Shown: in pieces, positions 1 through 7,400 of the stretch
Position numbering within the stretch: the first letter of the stretch is position 1
How the letters are laid out: the number at the start of each line of letters is the position of its first letter
Origin: Pseudopedobacter saltans DSM 12145
GTDB lineage: Bacteria > Bacteroidota > Bacteroidia > Sphingobacteriales > Sphingobacteriaceae
NCBI RefSeq assembly: GCF_000190735.1
Contig: NC_015177.1
Coordinates: 2,294,001 to 2,358,000 of the forward strand
Direction of reading: 5' to 3'
Length of the DNA stretch: 64,000 nucleotides
Made by a program: the position numbers and the translations under genes
Notes under the pieces: model-generated
The model's database searches: none
Told to the model about the DNA's origin: nothing
Seen by the model: the letters and a program-made list of their open reading frames with translations, nothing else

Positions 1-997
1 TATTTCTTAAAGTTTTTTCCAGCTTTTCTTCACTGAATACATCTCCTTTTTCAATTTTAAGAATTTGGTTCAAAATTGAAGTCGGGTATTTGGCATTACC
101 TACAAACGTGATATTTCCAAAATAATATTTAGGCCCTTCATGGATTTTCATCTCAATATCAATGGCCCTATCACTATATTTCTTAATGGTATCAAACACG
201 ATTTCGGCCTCTCTGTATCCTTTTTCACGCATTTTAGAAACCATTTTCTCTTTATCACCCTCGTATTTTTCGTTAGTAAATTTACCAGAACCAAAAACCT
301 TATACCAGGCTTGTTCCTTGGTTTTCTTCATAAACTTCTTTAAACGAGCAGTCGAAAACTCTTTATTCCCCTCTATTTTTATAGAGTGTACTTTTACCTT
401 ACTATTCTTATCAACATTTACGTTAACAATCTTGCTGTTTGCATCAGCAGAATCGGCTTGATAGGTAATCTTAACTTCAGTATTTAAGTATCCTTTATCA
501 AAGAAGTGTTTTTTAACTATCTCTGTGATGGTTTTATTAAGATTTTCGTTTACTACTTTACTCTTCTGTTTATCCAGCTTCTCCTTCACGTCGGTAGTTT
601 CACTTTTGGACAAACCTTTCAGTTGGATTTTAGAAACTCTTGGAATTTCAACAAGATTAAACTCCAGATAAATCGTCTCACCTTCTATTTTAGATACCGC
701 AAGCTCTACATTTTCGAATAATTGCTGATCCCAAAGGTTTTTAACGGCTGCAGAAGTTGCATCTCCAGGTACTAAAATCCTGTCTCCAACATTTAACCTT
801 GAAATAGTTAAAAGAATAGCTTCATCCAAATGTTTCAGGCCATTCATTTTTATGCCTCCAATAACATATTCTTTCGGACTTAAATAATCCAAATCATCAT
901 CAGACTGGGCAGCTTGGAAAGATTTAGAATTGCGCAATTGCGAAAAACCACTAAAACTAATCGAGATTAATATAAGCGCTAAAAGTAATTTCTTCAT
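1..997 (-). CDS. bamA: Outer membrane protein assembly factor BamA, 5' part (runs off the window)
   Basis: An open frame runs from an ATG at 997 to the left edge, about 332 codons with no stop. It starts with a signal peptide (MKKLLLALILISISFSGFSQ) and continues with repeated POTRA-type units; visible signatures include GGIKMNGLKHLDEA near residues 48-61 and a later HSIKIEGNKEFS. BamA inserts beta-barrel proteins into the outer membrane; its barrel would lie beyond the window. It sits 61 bp downstream of uppS on the same strand, the usual Bacteroidota order nadK, barrel protein, uppS, bamA. Identification is from POTRA pattern and context; the missing C-terminus is only a window effect. Confidence 0.9.
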   Translation of the reverse strand, partial: MKKLLLALILISISFSGFSQLRNSKSFQAAQSDDDLDYLSPKEYVIGGIKMNGLKHLDEAILLTISRLNVGDRILVPGDATSAAVKNLWDQQLFENVELAVSKIEGETIYLEFNLVEIPRVSKIQLKGLSKSETTDVKEKLDKQKSKVVNENLNKTITEIVKKHFFDKGYLNTEVKITYQADSADANSKIVNVNVDKNSKVKVHSIKIEGNKEFSTARLKKFMKKTKEQAWYKVFGSGKFTNEKYEGDKEKMVSKMREKGYREAEIVFDTIKKYSDRAIDIEMKIHEGPKYYFGNITFVGNAKYPTSILNQILKIEKGDVFSEEKLEKTLRN

Positions 998-1058
998 TTA
1001 TGTCGTTAATAACAGCTAAATTAGCCTTATTCTTTGTTAATTTTTGTTAAAAGTAAAT

Positions 1059-1799
1059 TTACCTAACTTGTTCACTGGTAAGCCCAAACCTTCTTTCTCT
1101 TTGTTGAAAATCTACAATGGCCTCAAACAGATCTTCCTTTCTGAAATCGGGCCAAAGCTTTGGCGTAAAATATAATTCAGCATAAGCTAGTTGCCATAAA
1201 AGATAATTACTCATTCGTAATTCTCCGCTTGTGCGTATCATTAATTCAGGATCAGGGAGATTAGCCGTTGACAGATAACCTGAAAAAACTTGTTCGTTAA
1301 TGCTACCTAAGTCAATTTTTCCGGCTTTTACATCAGCGGCAAGATTTTTTGCAGCTTCGGTAATTTCCCATCTTGAACTGTAAGATAACGCTAAAGTAAG
1401 TGTAAGTCGTGTATTGCCCGATGTTTTTTCCATAGCATCTTTCAATTCCTTATAACATCTTTTTGGCAAAGCTGCTAAATCACCTATGGCATTTAACCTA
1501 ACATTATTCTTCTTTAATGTTTCGGTTTCTTTTGCTATAGTGGAAACCAAAAGCTCCATTAAAGCGGTTACTTCCAGTTTCGGTCTATTCCAATTTTCTG
1601 TTGAAAAAGCATATAAAGTAAGATTTTCCACTCCAATTTCCGCAGCTCCTTCTACCGTATCTCTTACCGCTATTACTCCATTTTTATGTCCAAACACCCT
1701 TAGTTTACCCTGCTCTTTCGCCCATCTCCCATTCCCATCCATAATTACAGCAATATGCTTTGGCAACCTGGAAGTGTCTATTCTATCCTTAAAACTCAT
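1059..1799 (-). CDS. uppS: Isoprenyl transferase (undecaprenyl diphosphate synthase)
   Basis: 246 aa, normal length for cis-prenyltransferases. The substrate-binding loop MDGNGRW (residues 20-26, catalytic Asp21) and the C-terminal RTSGELR motif (189-195) are intact, as is the STENW segment near 66-70. The enzyme condenses isopentenyl diphosphate units into the C55 lipid carrier for peptidoglycan and other surface polymers, in the cytoplasm at the membrane face. It lies between a beta-barrel gene and bamA on one strand, so it belongs to an envelope biogenesis cluster. The upstream gap (1800-2097) is AT-rich and may hold its own promoter. Confidence 0.95.
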   Translation of the reverse strand: MSFKDRIDTSRLPKHIAVIMDGNGRWAKEQGKLRVFGHKNGVIAVRDTVEGAAEIGVENLTLYAFSTENWNRPKLEVTALMELLVSTIAKETETLKKNNVRLNAIGDLAALPKRCYKELKDAMEKTSGNTRLTLTLALSYSSRWEITEAAKNLAADVKAGKIDLGSINEQVFSGYLSTANLPDPELMIRTSGELRMSNYLLWQLAYAELYFTPKLWPDFRKEDLFEAIVDFQQRERRFGLTSEQVR

Positions 1800-1989
1800 T
1801 TTCTAAATGATGAAATCTATATCAGGTTTCTTTCTTTTTCTTTACAAGGTGCTTAAGTCCTATAAATTAACAATCCACACCTACTTTACTGCGAAGGTAG
1901 AAATTACTTTGTTTTTTTCTTTAATAAAAGCAAAAATATACGTTAGTCAAAATCAAAATTTAAAATTTCAAAGTTAAAACCAATGTTTA

Positions 1990-2096
1990 GGACCTGATAA
2001 ACCATTGTACGATAGACTAAGCAAAGACTAAAGAACAAGAAACAAAGACTAAAGACTGATGAACTAATGAACCAGTGAACTCAATAAACTAATATA
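1990..2096. repeat. Low-complexity purine-rich intergenic stretch
   Basis: Within the 298-bp gap between uppS and the beta-barrel gene there is a run built from variations of short words such as actaaagac, gaactaatg and aaccagtgaac. A similar run occurs at 13681-13743 and related words at 16535-16600 and 39190-39260. It carries no convincing ORF. The rest of the gap (1800-1989) is plain AT-rich sequence with no feature I can name. Confidence 0.5.
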
Positions 2097-2097
2097 C

Positions 2098-2919
2098 CTA
2101 AAACGGGCAGTCTTTATTTCTAAACACATAGGACAAAGTAACCAGCGCAAAAAAATAGGTATCCCGCTTTCTGTAATCTCCTCTTTGTATTTTAAAATTG
2201 GGATTAGCTCCATCGCTGTATCCCGTTGGATCAGATACAAACCACCTTTCTTTATTAAAATTATTCTTATTGGGATCAATCAGAGCATAATCTTTACTTA
2301 CATCATCCAGATAATCGGTATATGCTGTTCTGAAACTAAACTCGGTAGCTACATTCCAATTGTTGCTTAATTTAAACTTTATACCCGCACCAATTGGTAA
2401 AGCAAAAGCTGTAGTTTTATAAGCATCATTTTCCGGATTAAATTGATCATCATCTAATTCAGTAGCGTAGCGTTTAAGCTCATATTCTTCCCCATTATAT
2501 ATTGCTTTCGGGTTGAAACCAAAATAAGAAACACCCGAGTACAGGAATGGTGTTACCCTCGCTTGTCCCCAGTCAATTCCAAAATCAAAAAAATTAAATT
2601 CAAGTTGAATGCTCCCTTCTGTAATGGGTGAAAAGAAATTCAGACCCCGATTACGTTGATCCTCGTTTTTCGAAGCCAAATCATTTGCTCTGACGGTTCC
2701 TTTTAATAGAGAAAATTTCAAGGCCCAATAACCATCAAAGTTCTTTTTTACAGCGAAACCAAAAGCGGGGTCCGTTATTTTATGATATCCTCTTTGATTC
2801 AGATCACCGGTGTAGCCACTGCCGCCAAGGGCAATCCCCGCTTCCCAATTCTGGGGAAATGCTCTTTGACTTCCAAAGAGCAGCAATGAAAGAAAAACTG
2901 CTACATACGAATAATTCAT
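2098..2919 (-). CDS. Outer-membrane beta-barrel protein, DUF6089-like
   Basis: 273 aa with an N-terminal signal peptide ending near FPQN, followed by alternating aromatic/hydrophobic strands typical of an 8 to 12-strand barrel (for example GVSYFGFNPKAIYNG and FALVTLSYVFRNKDCPF at the C-terminus). A protein of this kind regularly sits between nadK and uppS in Bacteroidota; I assign it to the DUF6089 type from that context and general pattern. The molecular role is unknown. It begins 45 bp after the nadK stop, so it is probably co-transcribed with nadK. Confidence 0.75.
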   Translation of the reverse strand: MNYSYVAVFLSLLLFGSQRAFPQNWEAGIALGGSGYTGDLNQRGYHKITDPAFGFAVKKNFDGYWALKFSLLKGTVRANDLASKNEDQRNRGLNFFSPITEGSIQLEFNFFDFGIDWGQARVTPFLYSGVSYFGFNPKAIYNGEEYELKRYATELDDDQFNPENDAYKTTAFALPIGAGIKFKLSNNWNVATEFSFRTAYTDYLDDVSKDYALIDPNKNNFNKERWFVSDPTGYSDGANPNFKIQRGDYRKRDTYFFALVTLSYVFRNKDCPF

Positions 2920-2964
2920 TATTTTCCCTATAGAGCAATTAAGTCATTGCGATCTTTTTGTTGT

Positions 2965-3846
2965 TTAGTAGTTACGCGTATCTATTCCCCACAATAATTT
3001 GTTTCTTAACGTCGATAAATAAGATTCATTGTCTAAACGAATAAGATTTATATCAAAATCTGCTCTTTTAACCTTCAATCTTACGCTGGAGTCAATAATC
3101 TCTGTTCTCGAATCCAAAGTAGTTAAGTATTTAGAGCTTCTGGTTTCTATTTCAAATGTTAACTCATGGATATCCGGTAATATTACTGGCCGCACCGTTA
3201 AATTATGGGGAGATATTGGTGTAATTACCAAATTGCCAGAGCGAGGTAACATGATAGGCCCTCCGCAGCTTAAAGAATACGCTGTAGATCCGGTTGGAGT
3301 TGCTACGATTAAACCGTCTGCCCAGTAAGAGTTTAAAAATTCGCCATCTATATAACAATGTGTAAGCATCATGGCAGAATTATCTCTTTTATGGATGGTA
3401 AAATCGTTTAACGCAAAATTCATATCTCCAAACAAATTAGAATCAGATTCTAATTTGAGCAACCGCCTAACATCTAAACTAAATTTTTTCTCTACCAAAG
3501 ACTGAATGGCAGATTTAATATCTTCTTTATTTACACTTGCTAAAAACCCTAAACGTCCGAAATTGATCCCTATCATTGGAACTCCTGAGTCTCTAACATG
3601 CGTTACAGTATCAAGCATAGTACCATCGCCTCCCAGACTTATCATAACATCCAACTGAGCCTTCACCTCATGATGACTGTCAAAAGTTCCAAATCCTTTC
3701 GGAAAAAAAAGTTTATCTTTTATAAAATCGAAGAATTTCTTGTAGACTAATACTTCTACGTTATATTCTACCAGGCAATCGAAAACCTGTTGTACATAAG
3801 GTATAACCGAGTTGTTAAACTCTCTTCCGTAAATACCAATTGTCAT
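2965..3846 (-). CDS. nadK: NAD kinase
   Basis: 293 aa, typical family length. The signature GGDGTML lies at residues 72-78 with the catalytic Asp74, followed by GINFGRLGFLA, and the second conserved block PTGSTAYSLSCGGPI is present near residue 187. It phosphorylates NAD+ to NADP+ in the cytoplasm and is normally the only NADP+ source. It lies 47 bp downstream of the CBS-domain gene on the same strand. Confidence 0.95.
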   Translation of the reverse strand: MTIGIYGREFNNSVIPYVQQVFDCLVEYNVEVLVYKKFFDFIKDKLFFPKGFGTFDSHHEVKAQLDVMISLGGDGTMLDTVTHVRDSGVPMIGINFGRLGFLASVNKEDIKSAIQSLVEKKFSLDVRRLLKLESDSNLFGDMNFALNDFTIHKRDNSAMMLTHCYIDGEFLNSYWADGLIVATPTGSTAYSLSCGGPIMLPRSGNLVITPISPHNLTVRPVILPDIHELTFEIETRSSKYLTTLDSRTEIIDSSVRLKVKRADFDINLIRLDNESYLSTLRNKLLWGIDTRNY

Positions 3847-3893
3847 GTCTGTGGAATAATAATTATGGCTAAAGCTCGCCGTACAATATCTTA

Positions 3894-4559
3894 TTAATCG
3901 AAGCTCAGATAATTCATTAAAGAATCGTATCTATCTTTTGCTCCGTTATCTCTGTCCAAAAAATTATACGTTGCCTTTACGGTGTAATTATATCTTAAAA
4001 ACGCCGCTACAACATTATTAATTTCTATTTTATTTAATTTGAGGGTAACTTCTAACCTGGTAGAATCTGGAATAGGCTCTACGTATGAACTTAAAATCTG
4101 AATGTTATTAGATTCTATAATTTGTGCAATATGCGACATCGAATTATCTCTGTTACCAACTTCAAGCACAATGATAGCTCCCATTTCAGAAACAGAAAAC
4201 ATTCTCGCAAAAGTGTCTGTTAAGGCTTGCTGAGAGATCAACCCCAAATAATCCATATCGTAACTTAATACTGGAAGCACGCTTAACTTTTGTTCAAAAA
4301 AAGCCCTGATAACATCGTAAACATGTTGGTCTTCGTAAACAAATGGATTAATCAATGAAAGATTAAGCGTTTCCAAAGTCGCATTCATGTCTGCAGATGT
4401 GGCTATATCTTCTTCGGAAACCAAACCTATAAACTGGTGCTTTTTTACTATGGGTAAATGTCTTACATGAAACTCAGCCATACGATACTCTGCTTTCTGA
4501 ATCGAGTCAGAAACTTTAAGAGGCGTTATCGTATTGGTTATGAGTTCTTCTGCAATCAT
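3894..4559 (-). CDS. CBS-domain protein with ACT-like C-terminus
   Basis: 221 aa. Two CBS-like units occupy about residues 1-120 (HVRHLPIVKKHQFIGLVSEEDI, then KLSVLPVLSYDMDYLGLISQQAL). About residues 128-200 look ACT-like (IIVLEVGNRDNSMSHIAQII). Such proteins usually sense adenine nucleotides or small ligands; no partner enzyme domain is present. The start codon overlaps the 3' end of the upstream hydrolase gene by 4 bp, so the two are translationally linked, and nadK follows 47 bp later. A regulatory link to NAD(P) or nucleotide level is an inference from position only. Confidence 0.8.
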   Translation of the reverse strand: MIAEELITNTITPLKVSDSIQKAEYRMAEFHVRHLPIVKKHQFIGLVSEEDIATSADMNATLETLNLSLINPFVYEDQHVYDVIRAFFEQKLSVLPVLSYDMDYLGLISQQALTDTFARMFSVSEMGAIIVLEVGNRDNSMSHIAQIIESNNIQILSSYVEPIPDSTRLEVTLKLNKIEINNVVAAFLRYNYTVKATYNFLDRDNGAKDRYDSLMNYLSFD

Positions 4560-5320
4560 TTATTCTTTATTTTCTCTAAGAACTGGTTGGTAAGCAAATT
4601 AAATTCCTCCGGTCTCTCCATCATCGGAGCGTGTCCGCATTTGTCTATCCAACTAAGTTCCGAATTAGGTAATAACTCATTAAACTCTTCCGCAACTTCG
4701 GGTGGAGTAATTTTATCATCCTTACCCCATATCAAAGCTACCGGTATTTTTATCTTATTCAAATCTTTTGCCATATTATGTCTGATAGCAGATTTTGCCA
4801 TGGCTAAAATTTTAATAACCTTGCTACGGTCATTCACCGTTTTAAATACATCGTCTACCAATTCTTTAGTAGCAATTGCCGGATCGTAAAACGTAAACTC
4901 TACTTTTTCTTTGATAAAATCGTAGCTCTCTCTCTTCGGAAATGAGCCTCCAAAAGAGTTTTCATACAAACCAGAGCTTCCAGTAAGCAAAAGTGCTTTC
5001 ACATTTTCCTGATGATGTACGGTGTAAACCAACGCTACATGCCCGCCTAAAGAATTACCTAAAAGAACTACATTATTAAGCTTTTTAAACTTAACAAACT
5101 TATTCACATAGTTCGCGAGCCCTTTTACCCCTGTATTTAAAAGAGGCATATCGTAAATAGGCAACAAAGGTATAATCACCCTATACCTGCCTTTAAACTC
5201 ATTTATAACTTCTTCCCAGTTACTAAGAGCTCCCATTAAACCATGGAGTAACAACAGAACCTCGCCCTCTCCTTCTTCTATATAATTGAAACCTTTTTCC
5301 TCTTTTACTGTAAACTCCAT
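4556..5320 (-). CDS. Alpha/beta-fold hydrolase
   Basis: 254 aa. The oxyanion/substrate loop HGLMG is at 26-30, the nucleophile elbow GNSLGG at 88-93 (Ser90), then WGKDDKITP (acid Asp) and CGHAPMME (His). The complete Ser-Asp-His triad makes this an active-looking hydrolase of the MhpC/BioH/esterase type; no signal peptide is seen, so it should be cytoplasmic. The substrate cannot be read from the sequence. It is the first gene of the minus-strand run toward nadK and overlaps the CBS gene by 4 bp. Confidence 0.85.
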   Translation of the reverse strand: MEFTVKEEKGFNYIEEGEGEVLLLLHGLMGALSNWEEVINEFKGRYRVIIPLLPIYDMPLLNTGVKGLANYVNKFVKFKKLNNVVLLGNSLGGHVALVYTVHHQENVKALLLTGSSGLYENSFGGSFPKRESYDFIKEKVEFTFYDPAIATKELVDDVFKTVNDRSKVIKILAMAKSAIRHNMAKDLNKIKIPVALIWGKDDKITPPEVAEEFNELLPNSELSWIDKCGHAPMMERPEEFNLLTNQFLEKIKNK

Positions 5321-5520
5321 ATATTGTCTAAATACCTTCTATATTGTTTCGCTAAATTACTAGTCTCTTTTTAATCTGAGTATAAAAACCTAATTATTTG
5401 TAATTAAAAATAGTTTTTATTGACTTGTTAAAGGTACAAAACAATCGTTTTCAAAAACTAATAAAAATAAAAATTAGTCGCTATTTTTTTATTAAAGACT
5501 CAATAACAGTAATAAAAACA

Positions 5521-5970
5521 CTATCCCAATAAGTTTTTGATTGTTTCGGATATCGCTCTGCCGTCTGCTTTTCCTGCTAGTTCTTTATTTGCAATCCCCA
5601 TAACTTTACCAATTTCCTTTATTGAGGTCACATTCAACTTAACCATTAAGCCTCTTAAATACTCCTCTAATTCCGTCGGCGTCATTTGGCTTGGCAGATA
5701 CCTTTCAATAACCTCTATCTCCTCCATTTCAATCTGATAAAGGTCTTCTCTATTCTGGCCTTTGTAGATCTCCGCAGATTCTCTTCTTTGTTTTACCAGC
5801 TTTTGTAAAACTTTAATTTCTGCTTCCTCAGTAATATTCTCAGAAGCACCTTTCTCTGTCTTTGCCAATAATAAAGCAGATTTTACAGCTCTTAATGCTC
5901 TCAAATCGGCTTCTTTCTTTGCCAGCATGGCTGTTTTGATATCCTGATTGATTGTGTTTTCTAATGACAT
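5521..5970 (-). CDS. GatB/YqeY domain-containing protein
   Basis: 149 aa, the full length of the YqeY family (related to the C-terminal tRNA-interacting domain of the GatB amidotransferase subunit). Characteristic pieces are the N-terminal helix MSLENTINQDIKTAMLAKK, IEVIERYLPSQMTPTELEEYL in the middle and the C-terminal GKADGRAISETIKNLL. The function is not firmly known; a tRNA-linked role is assumed from the GatB homology. It stands alone between AT-rich gaps. Confidence 0.9.
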   Translation of the reverse strand: MSLENTINQDIKTAMLAKKEADLRALRAVKSALLLAKTEKGASENITEEAEIKVLQKLVKQRRESAEIYKGQNREDLYQIEMEEIEVIERYLPSQMTPTELEEYLRGLMVKLNVTSIKEIGKVMGIANKELAGKADGRAISETIKNLLG

Positions 5971-6114
5971 CTTATTTACGGTTTTATTATTTTTTAAAAG
6001 TTCGAAGACGGAAACTCGAAGTCCGACCTGTATATCAAATATGCTAATGATTTAATGCGCCGAAGGCATTATCCGGGAAACCTTCCCAACGACTAACTAA
6101 TGAATACGTACTGT

Positions 6115-6873
6115 TTAAATTTTCAAATGGTGACTTGTCGACGCCTGTGCTGTTGGCATAATCAACAAATCGTTAATATTTACGTGTGCCGGTCTTGTTA
6201 CTACAAACCAAATTGTTTCTGCTATATCTTGTGCCATTAAAGGCTCAAATCCTTCGTATACTTTTGCTGCTTTCTCTTCGTCTCCGTGAAATCTTACAAC
6301 AGAAAATTCTGTTTCTACTGCTCCGGGATGAATCCCTGTAACTTTTATTCCATGCTTCAATAAATCTATGCGCATGGCTTTATTTAGCGCATCAACTGCA
6401 TGTTTAGTTGCACAATAAACGTTGCCTTTTGCATACACTTCTTTCGCCGCTATGGACCCTAAATTAACAATATGACCTTTTTTATTCTCTATCATCCAAT
6501 TGGAAACTACCTTAGTTACATACAACAGACCTTTTATATTAGTGTCTATCATTGTATCCCAATCGTCAAAATCACCGTCCTGTATATCGTCAAGTCCCTG
6601 GCTAAGCCCGGCATTGTTAATCAAAACATCAACCTTTTTCCAATTTAAAGGTAACGTTTCTAAGTTCTCTATAACTTTTCCTTTATCCCTTACATCAAAG
6701 CATAACGTTTTTACATTTACTTTATAATCAGATTCCAGGCGCTGTTTTAATGCAGTTAATCGTTCTTCTCGTCTTCCCGTAAGAATAAGATCGTAGCTGT
6801 TTTTTGCAAAGATTTTTGCACAAGCTTCCCCTATTCCTGCTGTCGCTCCAGTTATTAAAACTATACTATTCAT
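6115..6873 (-). CDS. SDR-family NAD(P)-dependent oxidoreductase (YdfG-like)
   Basis: 252 aa classical short-chain dehydrogenase. Cofactor motif TGATAGIG at 8-15, NNAG near 86-89, and catalytic Ser140, Tyr153 and Lys157 (YCATK) are all present. LTGRREERL after strand two suggests NADP preference. Closest textbook type is the YdfG 3-hydroxy acid (serine/allothreonine) dehydrogenase, but the substrate is not proven. A 527-bp non-coding region with an 11-bp tandem repeat lies upstream. Confidence 0.88.
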   Translation of the reverse strand: MNSIVLITGATAGIGEACAKIFAKNSYDLILTGRREERLTALKQRLESDYKVNVKTLCFDVRDKGKVIENLETLPLNWKKVDVLINNAGLSQGLDDIQDGDFDDWDTMIDTNIKGLLYVTKVVSNWMIENKKGHIVNLGSIAAKEVYAKGNVYCATKHAVDALNKAMRIDLLKHGIKVTGIHPGAVETEFSVVRFHGDEEKAAKVYEGFEPLMAQDIAETIWFVVTRPAHVNINDLLIMPTAQASTSHHLKI

Positions 6874-7400
6874 TCACAACGAAAATAAAAAATTATTTTT
6901 TTTGATTCGGATATTTATCTGATTTCTTAAAAACAAGTAAATTAATAATTTGTTTATCAGCTTGTTCGATTTAGTATAGCTCTTTTAGAATTAATTCTTA
7001 AACCTGTATAACTATAATAGGATAGGACAGATATCCCCATCTTCCTTCAGTTATCCCTCGTTTTTCTTACAGTTCTCCCTTACTTCTCCGTACCATCTCT
7101 TTTGCAACACTTACGATTGGCTTACATTTCTCTTACGCTTCTCTTACGTTTCTCTTACGCCGCTCTTACGGTACGAAGGAAAATCGTAAGAAAAATGCCG
7201 GAGCGATGTAGCTAAGCCGACGAAGATGGTCTAGCTTTGTTTATAGGCAATTCCGGTAATTTGTACAAGAACCGCAGGTATTCTCAGAAGTAACCGCACA
7301 GAGGTAACATGGAAAATCTCTAACCGCAGCAAAAAGCACTAATGCACTATTGACGATTTTGTTAGCCACATAGAGAGATAAACTGTTCTTAATTTAGATT
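6874..7400. other. 527-bp intergenic region, repeat-rich, no gene
   Basis: No convincing ORF on either strand. It contains a run of TTACG-containing words from about 7060 to 7195, including the regular 11-bp array listed separately, and scattered words (aaccgcagcaaaaagcac, taaccgcacagaggtaac) resembling the dispersed accacaaagag elements found elsewhere in the window. It lies upstream of the SDR gene and downstream of the P-type ATPase gene. Confidence 0.6.
7130..7170. repeat. Four tandem copies of ctcttacgnnn, period 11
   Basis: The octamer ctcttacg begins at 7130, 7141, 7152 and 7163, separated by three variable bases. Weaker copies of the word lie to the left (near 7066-7126), and the reverse complement cgtaaga occurs at about 7187. 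The exact 11-bp spacing is close to one helical turn. No coding function. Confidence 0.85.
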
